From NCBI GenBank assembly GCA_963921425.1, contig OY992837.1:18511896-18575895 (forward strand): a stretch of 64,000 nt of DNA. The letters are read 5' to 3'. The notes under the pieces are model-generated. The model worked only from the letters and a program-made list of their open reading frames with translations. It made no database searches and was not told the DNA's origin. This document shows, piece by piece, positions 48,289 to 59,508 of this stretch (position 1 is its first letter; each line of letters starts with the position of its first letter). Origin of the DNA: Dryas octopetala. Taxonomy: Eukaryota > Streptophyta > Magnoliopsida > Rosales > Rosaceae. The translations under genes were made by a program, and so were the position numbers.

Positions 48289-49560
48289 CTAGAAATCAAA
48301 TTTCTCTTGGTTCAGCTCAAAATCATGTTCAAGGAAAGGCTTCACACGATGACCATTGACCTTAAATATGCTCCCATTCTTCGGGTTCTTGATCTCAACT
48401 GTGCCATAGGGAAACACTCTAATCACCTCATAAGGTCCGGTCCATCTCGAACGCAACTTGCCTGGGAAGAGACGTAATCTGGTATCATATAATAACACCT
48501 TCCCTCCAACACAGAATTCTCTCGGATGTAGCTTCTTATCATGGTATCTCTTGGTCCTTTCCTTGTACAACTTAGCGTTCTCATATGCAAAATGTCGTAT
48601 TTCCTCCAGCTCACTAAGTTGCAACTTCCTTTTCTCACCAGCGACATGAATATCGAAATTGAACTTCTTAATCGCCCAATATGCCTTATGCTCAAGCTCA
48701 ACTGGTAAATGACAAGCTTTCCCATAGATTAGTCGAAACGAAGAGATTCCAATGGGTGTTTTGTAAGCGGTGCGATAAGCCCATAATGCATCATTAAGCT
48801 TGGTAGACCAATCCTTCTTATTGGCGAGCACCGTTCTTTCCAAAATGAACTTAATCTCACGATTCGACACTTCCACTTGCCCACTCATCTGTGGATGATA
48901 GGGAGTAGCCACTTTATGCCTTCTTCCATATTTCTTCATCACGGCCTCAAACAGCTTATTGCAAAAATGCGATCCTCCATCACTAATGATTGCTCTCAGG
49001 GTACCAAATCGTGCAAAGATATTGGTCTTAAGGAAATTCAAGACCACTCAAGCATCATTAGTCCTACAAGCGACAGCTTCCACCCACTTAGACACATAAT
49101 CAACTTTTACCAGAATGTACTCGTATCCAAAAGAAGATGGAAATGGCCCCATGAAATCTATACCCCAAACATCAAAGATCTCAACTTCCAACATGAAGTT
49201 CAGCGGCATCTGATCATGAGCAGAAATATTTCCCATCTTCTGACATCTATCGCATGTGAGGTAAAACTGATGACAGTCATGAAAAATAGTGGGCCAAAAG
49301 AAACCTGCTTGAAGAATCTTGTAAGCAGTCTTAGTTCCTCCACCATGGCCTCCACACTCTTTAGAATGGCACATCTCGATGACATTCCTCTGCTCCATTT
49401 CTGGTATACATCGTCTTATCAACTGATCTGACCCATATTTGAACAAATAAGGATCATCCCACACATATTGTGTGACATCATGCAAGAACTTCTTCCTTTG
49501 GTAATGTGTCAGATCATTAGGCAACACTCCACTTGCTAAATAATTCGCTATGTCAGCATA
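48289..49560 (-). pseudogene. Element A integrase, truncated by insertion of B
   Basis: Two minus-strand stretches (49527-49048 and 49047-48289) are one reading frame separated by a single TGA. The zinc module is kept as H...H...C...C (ending [12 protein letters not shown]). The DDE core shows [21 protein letters not shown] and [12 protein letters not shown], so all three acidic residues are present. The C-terminal part ([18 protein letters not shown]) is typical of the Athila lineage and the reading ends KFDF. At 49560 the reading is cut where LTR B starts. Compared with B it lacks the TAG within KDWSTKLND, but has its own TGA after TNDA. Confidence 0.9.
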
Positions 49561-51340
49561 TGTTGTTGTTTTCCTATAGCAATTTAATTAACCTTTTTCC
49601 AGCTCTAAGTTAACTCGCAAGTGCACGAATCGCGGGTAGCAAAGCTTGCAAATATGAGGTCGATCCCTCAAGGAATTGTATTAATGTTGTGATTACTAAC
49701 TCAATTAAATTCAATTAAATCAAACACCAACTCACACACACGATAAGGGGATTTCATATTGGTTTTGAGAACAATGATCAATAATCATGAAAAGTAAACA
49801 AATTAAATATTAAACTAAGAACAATGGATGTAACAACTAGGGGTCGGAATCCACCACTAACATATTACTTACACAATCATGGACATATAAGAGCATTTAA
49901 TTGACAAGATGTATTGATAAAGTTGCCAGCTGGGAGGCCTTGATTATCGGACACTCACCTAACTATTGTCCTCCTAATGCATAAATTAGTAGATTGATTA
50001 TCTCTTACTAACTTAGTTAACCCACATGTTCCTAGATAGCTTGATTATTGTTTACCTAAACTGTTAACCATGCAAGAGTCATTATGATTATGTGAGAACG
50101 ACAAACACATAGACCCTCTTAAGAGCATCTATGATCTCTTCCCTCAAAGATAAATTTTTAGGATATCTCTTTGTTACCTATTGAAACAGATGGCTTGATT
50201 ATCACCCCCCAATTCCATAACAAATTCTAGATGCATACAACCTAAGGTGATCAATCAAAGATGTAATACAACTAAAATCAATTAAAGCAGAGGTCCAAGA
50301 TTTATCAACATAAATTGCAATTAAAAACTCAATAATCCATGACAAACGTAAATAACATAGTTAGGGCTTCATCTTAGCCCTATCTAGAAGTTTAGCTACT
50401 CATAACTAAAGTAAAAACAAAACAAAACATAATTAAAAACTGATGAAACCGATGGAAGAGAGAAGGAGAGGCCACGGCAGCAAAGTGGAGGTGGCTCCAC
50501 CCTTGGGCGACGGCTTAGGGGCTGCGGCAAAGAAACCTTCTTCTCCTCTAGGGTTTCGGCAAAGACAAGATGGGGGCTGGAGGCTTGCTTGAAAATAAAA
50601 CAAAACGTGGCTAGGGTTTTGCAGCAAAAGAGAGAAAGTAAGAGAAAGAAGAGAGCATCTAGAAGAAGTCTCTCACTTATGAAGGAGAGAGGTCTATTTA
50701 TAGGGAACCTTGGGGCTGAGGTTTCTCTCATTCTTCAATGTGGGATTGACACTTTCCTTGCACATCAAGAATTGTAATTTTCGGCCAAGCATGGGCTTTG
50801 GGCTGATTTGGGCTCTTTTTGGGCGGAACCCACTTTTCTGTTCGCGGAACTGCTGCGCTACCCTCACTAAAACGGCCATATCTTGAGCTACACAACTCGG
50901 AATTGAGATCCGTAAAATTCTCTGCGAAGCTAACATCCGTAGCTTTCCAACCATATATGGCATGACATCTGATTCGATCTGTAGAAATACAGAATCACTG
51001 TCGAAATTTAGTGTCCAGTTTTCAGGGTTTTGACTTTTTCTTCAACTAGGCATCCTTGTGATCTTTGACTGAATCTTGTGAGATTCCCCAAAAGATTCTG
51101 TCTGAGATTCTCCAAAGATTCCTTCCAGATTCCAGATCCTTCTAGAAGATTCCTTCAAGATTCTTTTTCCTATTTTTTCCATTTTTAGCTCAAAATAGCC
51201 TCATTCAGCTTCTTTCTCCATCATTGCTTCATTTAACCTACAAAACACTAAAACAAACCAACAAGACCTAAAATATCGAGTTCTTGCACTCTAGGTTAGG
51301 GAATTAGCATCATAAAATGATGCAATTTGGACACTCAACA
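49561..51340 (-). mobile_element. 3' LTR of element B (1780 bp)
   Basis: The minus strand starts TGTTGAGTGTCCAAATTGCA at 51340 and ends GGAAAACAACAACA at 49561, matching the end of the 5' LTR next to the primer site. A minus-strand TATA box (CTATAAATAG) lies at 50693-50702. The conserved block GAGGTCGATCCCTCAAGG is at about 49656. It lacks the dyad-motif cluster of LTRs D, E and A; the corresponding part has GATTCCTT/AGAAGATTC-type repeats (51080-51170). Confidence 0.9.
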
Positions 51341-53296
51341 CACCCTCAAACTTAGACTTTGCTAGACCTCGAGCAAACAAAATAAAGAAAAGACTCAAAA
51401 CTGACTCAACTAAACGCAATAAACTTTCCCAACAAATGATTTCATGAGTTTAGCCACCAATAATCATAGCAAAGTAAGGCACATAGGTTTATGTAATCTT
51501 CTAATTCTAACAATGTTTCAACAACATCCCTCACTCCTCTATTGTTCATATAGACCATCCTTAACATAAACCCAAGTGTTAGATAAACAAGACTAAATCA
51601 ACATAAACAACATAGATTCAACCCCAATTCTCACTAAGGCATACTCTCAACAATAAAGCACTCATAAATTGGGTTGAATTGTGCACTCAAAATTATATGT
51701 GAGAGAATTTATGTAAACAGAAACAAATGGCTCACATATTGGCATGAAAGAAAGGCACATTTAGAAGGAAGCAATGATCTCATGAAAGGAATATCAACAT
51801 ACTTGAAATAGAATCAATCACCATAGGCTTCTTTTTCATCTAGACTCCACATTAGGAACTACATTTCCCTTAAAATCAAATAGGGCTTTACTAAGGTTGT
51901 ACGTAGGCTTGTGGTAAGGATAAGATATTGAAATGAAAGAATAATACAAAGGCTACAAACTATGGTTTTGCAACACAGAATAACACTTTACAAGCATACC
52001 TTGCATACTTGCACTTCATAGCTTGAGCTTTGGACATTTGAGTACCTTTCATCATCATTTTTCTTTTCTTTTGAAACCGTCCCTTCTTTCTCTTTTCTTT
52101 CCTTTTTTTTTTTTTCGAAACTCTTCTTTTTCAATTTCTCTTGGGTACGGCATACACTCTTTTCAGCACATTTCTTTTTCTTTTGCTTTCAAGCTATATT
52201 TCACATTTATTTTCAACCTCAAAGCCATAAAATTAATACAAAACCATAGATAAAAGGTAAACAGGGTAGGGGTGTAACTCCCCCAAACTTAGGGTTAGGT
52301 ATATAATGTGGTTTACAAAGAAAAGGCTATAAGGCTCAAAGGGGTTACTAGGGATAAAATACAAAGGGTTGGCTTTTGGCTCTAGGTAACACAAACAAGG
52401 CCTAAAATCATCTCCTAAGATCCATGTAGTTATAGACATGTTTTGCATAGAGTAAGAGAGAAGTTCTAGTTCAATGATTCAAATCAGGTGCATTTCAAGC
52501 ATTTGAACAAAAGAATGATAATAAGATCAAACAACGACTTAAATGACAAGAAAGGATTGGAGTAAGTATAAACACACTCAAGAATTGAAGTACAAGGCTC
52601 AATAGCTCACTTAGGTCATATAAGTCTCCTCTATCATATATATGTATCTCTAGTCATGCAAATCACAACTTAAGCTTATGAAAACAAGGCTTAATTACAA
52701 AGAATCATGAACTAGGTTATGAAACAACATTAGAAAAACAAGAACACATAACCTATATAATGAATGCTAAACATGCTTTTCAATGGCTATAAACAATTCA
52801 TCAACTTGTTGGGGACTCTAAAACTAAAAGACTCAAAAACTTTGTTTTAAAAACAATGTTGCAATAAAGTTCTAAGGATCAATGACCTCACCAAGATGTA
52901 ATGACACTTAGATGATTGCATTTTGATATGGATTTGTCACCCTAATTGAAAACAAAACTAAAAATTTTTTTTTTTTATTTTTATTTTTATTTTTTTTAAA
53001 AAAAGAAACCCTAGAAATCTAAAAACAAAAATGAATGAAATTGCCTTTCCCCCCAAACTTAAATGAAACATTGTCCCCAATGTTTTAAATAATAAAATCA
53101 TGCAATGAACATAAAAGCATGAGAGAAATCAGAACAAACGAGTAAAACATGGAAAGAGTAGGGTTAGGACTTCCCTTTGGCGCGATTAGGTCGACAAGCA
53201 CAGACACCTCCCCCAAACTTCTTTTCCTCCATCACTTGGGTTGCCTCCCAAGAAGCGCTAAGTTTGACGTCTTCAGCCAGACGTAATGACCGTTCT
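51341..53296 (-). other. 3' non-coding region of element B with repeated polypurine-like motifs
   Basis: No coding sequence or env-like frame. Polypurine-like motifs (plus-strand CCCCCAAACTT) occur at 51341, 52278, 53049 and 53207. The 53049 copy is followed by an AAACATTG...CAATGTTT hairpin (53066-53085). The LTR-proximal copy is the functional polypurine tract by position. Confidence 0.75.
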
Positions 53297-54748
53297 CTAA
53301 TAGTAAACTTCCTCCAGGTGGGAGTTGAAGTTCGAATCTATATAAGGCTTGAGACGATGGCCATTCACCTTGAACACCATTCCATTCTTTAAGTTTCTTA
53401 TGTCCACCGCACCGTATGGGTAAACATGGATAACTTCATAGGGTCCATTCCATCTTGACTTAAGCTTGCCTGGAAAAAGACGTAATCTCTTGTTGTAAAG
53501 TAGTACTTTATCACCAACTATAAATTCCTTTGGCACGAGCTTCTTGTCATGGTATCTTTTTGTTCTCTCCTTGTACAGCTTAGCATTCTCATAAGCAAAA
53601 TGTCGAATCTCCTCCAACTCACTAAGTTGCAACATCCTCCTCTCACCAGCGGGTTTCAGATCAAAATTGAATTTCTTAATTGCCCAATAGGCCTTGTGCT
53701 CAAGCTCAACTGGTAAATGACATGCTTTTCCATAGACCAACCGGAAAGGTGACATACCAATGGGTGTCTTGTAGGCTGTGCGATATGCCCATAAAGTATC
53801 ATTCAACTTGGTTGACTAATCCTTTCGATTCATGTTAACTGTCCTCTCGAGAATGTGCTTGATCTCACGATTGGAAATCTCAACTTGGCCACTTGTTTGG
53901 GGATGATATGGAGTAACAACCTTGTGGTTCACCCTATACTTCGTCATCAATGCTGTGAACAACTTATTACAAAAATGCGAACCTCCATCGCTAATGATTA
54001 CCCTTGGTGTCCCAAACCTTGCTAAAATGTTATTCTTGATAAAACTAATAACAATCCGAGCATCATTAGTTCTTGTTGCTATCGCTTCCACCCATTTAGA
54101 CACATAATCAACTCCAACCAAGATGTATTCAAAACCAAACGAAGAAGGGAATGGTCCCATGAAATCAATGCCCCAAACATCAAAAATTTCAACTTCAAGC
54201 ATCACATTCAAAGGCATTTGATTTCGCGCAGAAATGTTTCCCATTCTTTGACATCTATCATATGCTTTATAGAATTTATGGCAATCATGAAATATGGAAG
54301 GCCAGAAGAAACCTGATTGGAGAACCTTGTAAGCTGTCTTTGTTCCTCCACCATGTCCTCCACATTCTCCACCATGGTACATTTCAATGATCCCCCTTTG
54401 CTCACTCTCAGGCACACACCGACGTATCAATTGGTCAGCTCCAAATTTGAACAAGTACGGATCATCCCACACATATTGTCTTGTATCATGTAGAAATTTC
54501 TTCCTTTGTGGACTTGTCAAACCTTCAGGCATTACTCTGCTCACCAAATAATTCGCTATGTCAGCATACCATGGAAGTGCGTCAGCAACAACAAATAACT
54601 GCTCGTCTGGAAATGACTCTCTCAAGGGCAACACGTCCTCCTCAGCTTGATCTTCATTAACTAAACGGCTCAGATGGTCAGCTACTACATTTTCACATCC
54701 CTTCTTATCCTTGATCTCAATATCGAATTCTTGGAGAATAGAGTCCAT
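53297..54748 (-). pseudogene. Element B integrase region
   Basis: The reading begins by overlapping the RNase H frame after a frameshift near 54740 ([13 protein letters not shown]) and covers the zinc module, DDE core and C-terminal domain. DDE residues are visible in [21 protein letters not shown] and [12 protein letters not shown]. One zinc ligand is lost: AYDRCQRMG where element A has TCDRCQKMG, a Cys-to-Tyr change. A TAG at 53814-53816 interrupts KDWSTKLND; element A keeps Trp there. The protein ends HLEEVYY at 53297. Confidence 0.92.
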
Positions 54749-57129
54749 CGAATCAATCTTGGCTTAGCATCTTTCTTATTTAACAAGTACTTGAGAACTG
54801 CATGATCAGTGTAAATGGTGATTTTCGAGCCAATCAAGTAGCTTCGGAATTTTTCTAATGCAAAGATCACTGCGAGCATCTCCTTTTCAGTGGTAGAGTA
54901 ATTCAACTGAGCATCATTGAGCGTCCTACTCGCATAGTAGATCACATGCGGTAACTTGTTCACTCTTTGACCTAGGACAGCTCCAATGGCATAATCACTT
55001 GCATCACACATCAGCTCAAACGACAAACTCCGATCAGGTGGCATGATAATAGGCGCAGATGTGAGCAATTTCTTCAGCTTATTGAATGCATCCACACAAT
55101 CCTTGTCGAACTCAAAACTCACGTCTTTCTGCAATAGACTGCAGAGAGGCCTTGAAATCTTTGAAAAATCTTTAATGAACCTCCTATAAAATCCAGCATG
55201 TCCAAGAAAACTTCTCACTTCCTTAACACTTGTAGGGTGCGGCAACCTTTGTATCACATCAATCTTGGCCTTGTCAACTTGTATTCCATCCTTCGAGATC
55301 ACATGACTAAGAACTATTCCTTGTTGCACCATAAAATGGCATTTTTCCCAATTCAACACTGGATTTGCCTCTTGACATCTTTTCAATACTTTTTCTAAAT
55401 TTTCAAGACATGAATCAAAAGAAGAGCCAAAAACGGAAAAATCATCCATGAATACCTCAATGATACGCTCCACCATGTCAAAGAAGATAGACATCATGCA
55501 TCTTTGGAATGTAGCTGGGGCATTGCACAATCCAAAGGGCATTCTTCGATAAGCAAACGTACCAAAAGGGCATGTGAAAGTCGTCTTCTCTTGATCTTCA
55601 GGTGCAATTAGGATTTGATTGTAGCCACTATACCCATCCAAGAAACAGTAATGACTATGACCAACCAACCTTTCTAACATTTGATCAATGAACGGCAAGG
55701 GAAAATGGTCCTTCCTTGTGGCAGTGTTCAGCTTCCTATAATCAATACACACACGCCAACCAGTTTGTGTTCTTTGTGGCACCAACTCGTTCTCCTCATT
55801 TTTTACCACAGTAATCCCACTCTTTTTCGGCAGAACTTGAACAGGACTAACCCACTTTGAATCACTAATCGGATAAATGATTCCAACATCTAACAACTTG
55901 ATTACCTCATTACAAACAACTTCCTTTAGAGTTGGATTCAATCGTCTCTGAGCATCACGGGTTGGTTTAGATTCCTCCTCGAGAAGTATCCTATGCATGC
56001 AAACTGTCGGTGAAATGCCTTTGATATCAGCTATGGTCCATCCCAATGCCAACCTATGCTCTTGCAATACCTTTAAAAGTCTTTCTTCCTCACTTTTACT
56101 CAAGTTTGATGCAATTATCACAGGCAAAGTCTCCTCTTTCCCCAAGTATGCATATTTCAAGTGCTCAGGTAACGGCTTTAATTCTAACTTGGGTGCTTGC
56201 ACAATTGAAGGTAATGGCTTATCCTTAGTAGAAATCAAAGTTTCAAATTGGTTAGACCACCTAACTATATGAGGCCGGTTCTCATCAAATAAAGCTTGCA
56301 CTTCTTCAGTCACTCCAATTGGGGGGCTTGGTTCGGCTAACACTAGAGTGGCCTCCAGCGGATCTTCAACAAAACTCATTTTAATCATTTCTTTCACCAT
56401 CGGGTCTATGGAGTCTATTCTCAAACAATCTACTTTCTCTTTTGGATACCTCATAGCTCCAAATGCATCAAATTCCACCGTTTCACCAAGAACTGTCATT
56501 AACAACTTCCCATTATTCACATCTATCTTGGTGTTGGCTGTGGCCATAAATGGTCTTCCAAGGATAATTGGTAACTCATTACCCATTCGTGGCGTATCTT
56601 CCATCTCTAGGATTATGAAATCTGCAGGCATAATCAAATCAGCAACTTTAACCAATACATCTTCAACTATACCTTTAGGAACATTCACAGAACAATCAGC
56701 CAATTGGAGTGTAACACTTGTCGGTTTAAGCTCTCCTAGGCCAATCTCCTCAAAAACTGAATAGGGCATCAAGTTGATACTTGCTCCAAGGTCCAACAAT
56801 GCCTTCTCAAACTTGTGATTCCCAACAACACATGGAATTGTGAAACTGCCAGGATCTTTCAGCTTAGGTGGCAACTTCCTTAACAATACAGCACTCACCT
56901 CTTCACTTAGAGCAACCTGCTCATGTTCCTTGAACTTCCTCTTGTGAGTGCACAATTCCTTCAAAAACTTAGCATACTTAGGAATCTGTTGGATGGCATC
57001 AAGCAAAGGAATATTGATCTCCACTTTCTTAAACATGTCCAGGATTTCCTTAGCTTGATTATCCTTAAATTGCTTCCTATGGCGTTGGGGAAATGGTAAC
57101 GGAGCCCTTGGAATAACTGGGGCAGTCAC
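54685..57129 (-). pseudogene. Element B protease, reverse transcriptase and RNase H (814-codon frame)
   Basis: A long uninterrupted frame on the minus strand. Residues 1-90 are the Athila-type region before the protease (YAKFLKELCTHKRKF). The protease has DLGASINLMP, the Athila variant of the DT/SGA site, and IILGRPFMAT. Reverse transcriptase spans roughly residues 380-620: WRVCIDYRKLNTATRKDHFP, FGTFAYRRMPFGLCNAPATF, and the catalytic box EVFMDDFSVF. RNase H follows with LMCDASDYAIGAVLGQ, STTEKEMLAVIFALEKFRSY and YTDHAVLKYLL. The last about 20 residues are out of frame after a single-base shift near 54740. The frame is open but cut off from gag and integrase by shifts, so it is scored as a pseudogene. 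Confidence 0.93.
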
Positions 57130-58535
57130 AGCTTGCTTACTTCCTGAAGTGACTGTGGGCTCTTCTTGTACTTCCTCACTTGCTTCCTAATTTCCCACAA
57201 CCTTCTCTTGATCCTTTTGAGCTTGCTTAGGATCAAGATCACAATCTCATCATCTTGCTTGTCACTCTTTGGATTCAGATTAGTACCTACTTTGTTATCC
57301 ACAACTCTCCCACTTCTCAAAGTAGTTATTGCTTTAGCCTTATCAAGGATTGGTGCACCCTTTACCACTTTATCCAAGGTTAAGGTCACTTGTTCCAATT
57401 GGGCTTCCAAACTTGAAATAGCTCTAGCTGTAGCATTCAACTGCTCTTCCGTTTTGTTCATGAAAGACTTTGTATCATTAGACATTGAAGTTGTACTCTG
57501 AGCTAGTGTAGCAATCATCTATTCCAAGTATGTATTTCTTAGCTCGACAGGTGGTGGTGTACTCGGCCTAGAGTGAACTCTTTCAACTTCACTACACAAC
57601 TCCTCTTGTAACGATTTTGAAACCTGATTAGCCATCATAACCTGCATCATCTGTTTAAGCTCAGCCACTTCTACTTCCATGGCCGATTTCTTCGTAGTTC
57701 TTTTCTTCCTATTCCACTGCTGAGAATTAAGTGCCAACGTGTCAAACAATGCCCATGCATCTTCAGAAGTCCTTTCCTTTAATGCTCCTCCACAAGTCAT
57801 ATCCACCATAGTGCGATCTTGCTCCATTAAACCCTCGTAGAAATAATCAATCTGCATCCATGGGGCAAAATTGTGATGTGGACACGAATTTAAAAGCTCT
57901 TGATACCTTTCCCAACTTTCATGAAAAACTTCATCTTCCTCTTATGTAAATCCTAATATCTGCTTCCTCACAATAGTAGTCTTACTAGCTGGATAGAATC
58001 TCTTAAGAAACTTAGATGCCAAATCTTCCCATGATTCTATAGAAGCAACTTGCAAGGAATACAACCAACTCTTTGCTTTTCCTTTGAGAGATAATGGAAA
58101 TAATCTCAACTTCCTTTGCTCATCACTTAATCCTTTCAGCTTTCCAATCTCACAAATAGCATAAAACTCTTTGATGTGCATATAAGGATCTTCACCCTCA
58201 CGTCCATAATAAATTGGCAAGAGTTTAATTGTCCCACTTTGAATTTCAAACTGTTCGGCCTCCACTTGAGGATAGACTATACATGTAGGTTGAGCAAGGA
58301 GTGTTGGAGATGAATAATCACTCAATGGTCTTTTCAGCTGCACCTCCTTCTCAACTTCCTTCTCTTGTTTCTCTTTTTCAAGTCCCACTTCAGAATCACT
58401 ACCTTGCAATGAAACAAAAGTGGACACCACTCTCAATGGCTTTCGAATAAGCTTTGGTATGCCCTTTTGTTTGTTCAATATCTTTGATACTTCCTCACGG
58501 GTAGGAGGAGTGATCTTCGAACGTGGATCCTCCAT
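57126..58535 (-). pseudogene. Element B gag, two stops and a frameshift
   Basis: Three minus-strand pieces (58535-57942, 57857-57519 and 57518-57126) are parts of one gag. It begins MEDPRSKITPPTREEVSK at 58535. The capsid-like retrotransposon gag core is near 58340-58000 (EDPYMHIKEFYAICE, LRLFPLSLKGKAKSWLYSL). Stops are TAA near 57942 and TAG near 57519, both explicable as C-to-T changes from CAA and CAG. A frameshift near 57230 separates it from the protease frame. Gag would form the virus-like particle. No CCHC knuckle was found, as is common in Athila gag. Confidence 0.9.
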
Positions 58536-58655
58536 TGTACCTCAAAAACAAGAGAATTCAGCAATAACCAAAAATAAAATAAAAAACAGAAAATAAAACC
58601 TAACTAAAATGACTTAACTAAAAATAATTAAACTAGTAATCAACACTGATAACAA

Positions 58656-58674
58656 TTCCCCGGCAACGACGCCA
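58656..58674 (-). promoter_or_regulatory. Primer-binding site of element B
   Basis: The minus strand reads TGGCGTCGTTGCCGGGGAA, six bases inside the 5' LTR end (58681). It matches the TGGCGCCGTTGCCGGGGA site usual in Athila elements (tRNA-Asp type) with one change. Confidence 0.88.
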
Positions 58675-58680
58675 AAAACT

Positions 58681-59064
58681 TGTTGTTGTTTTCCTAGAGC
58701 AATTTAATTAACCTTTTTCCAGCTCTTAGTTAACTCGCAAGTGCACGAATGGCGGGGTAGCAAAGCTTGCAAATACGAGGTCGATCCCTCAAGGAATTGT
58801 ATTAATGTTGTGATTACTAACTCAATTAAATTCAATTAAATCAAACACCAACTCACACACACGATAAAGGGGTTTCAGATTGGTTTTGAGAACAATGATC
58901 AATAATCATGAAAAGTAAACAAATTAAAATATTAAACTAAGAACAATGGATGTAACAACTAGGGGTCGAAATCCACCACTAACATATTACTTACACAATC
59001 ATGGACATATAAGAGCATTTAATTGACAAGATATATTGATAAAGTGGCCAGCCGGGAGGCCTTG
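58681..59064 (-). mobile_element. 5' LTR of element B, truncated by element T
   Basis: 384 bp matching 49561-49944 of the 3' LTR. It stops at GGCCTTG where T starts; the 3' LTR continues with ATTATCGG. The remainder is expected beyond the window on the far side of T. Confidence 0.92.
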
Positions 59065-59456
59065 TGTAACGACCCGACCCAAATTTTCACTAGAAATTTA
59101 AATTTTTATTCAATTATGGTTTTAAGAAGTTTTTGAAAAGGATGTTGAATTATATTTTAAAAATTTGAGATTTTATTTGGAAATTCAAAAGGTTTTGGAT
59201 TTATTTTAAATTTTGTTTTAAATCAGGATTGACCCAAAGTTGACTTTTTAAATTAGTAGACTTTTGATTTTGACTTTGGATCCGCTGGATAGATCTCAAG
59301 ACCACGAGTTCGTAGACACGAAGCACGTACAAATCAGAGTTACGGTTTGAGAGATGATCATTTGAAGGGAGGGGCAATTTTGTAATTTTGCATGAGTGGG
59401 TTTTAAATACCCAAAATCCAGAAATTTCGAGACACTCTCTCTCCTCTCTCCCCGAT

Positions 59457-59458
<2 letters not shown>

Positions 59459-59506
<48 letters not shown>
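59459..59506 (+). repeat. (TC)24 microsatellite in LTR T
   Basis: A perfect dinucleotide run immediately upstream of a GC- and CpG-rich block (59507-59870). The corresponding part of S2 (about 38300-38530) is CT-rich but imperfect. Confidence 0.95.

Positions 59507-59508
<2 letters not shown>

Larger units (their letters stand above)
35521..49560 (-). mobile_element. Athila-lineage element A, 3' part, with nested insertions
   Basis: On the minus strand the order is integrase (49560-48289), 3' non-coding region (48288-46689 and 37925-37674) and 3' LTR (37673-35521). The non-coding region is split by solo LTR S2. The match with element B runs straight across the S2 site. A is broken at 49560 by the insertion of B, so its gag, reverse transcriptase and 5' LTR lie beyond the window. 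Confidence 0.88.
49561..59064 (-). mobile_element. Athila-lineage element B, nearly complete
   Basis: Minus-strand order: 5' LTR (from beyond 59064, down to 58681), primer-binding site (58674-58656), gag (58535 to about 57130), protease, reverse transcriptase and RNase H (57129-54685), integrase (54748-53297), 3' non-coding region, 3' LTR (51340-49561). It sits inside element A's pol. Its 5' LTR is broken by element T after 384 bp. The 384 bp shared by its two LTRs differ by about 10 substitutions and 3 small indels by eye. Gag and pol carry at least two stops and two frameshifts, so it is not autonomous. Confidence 0.92.
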
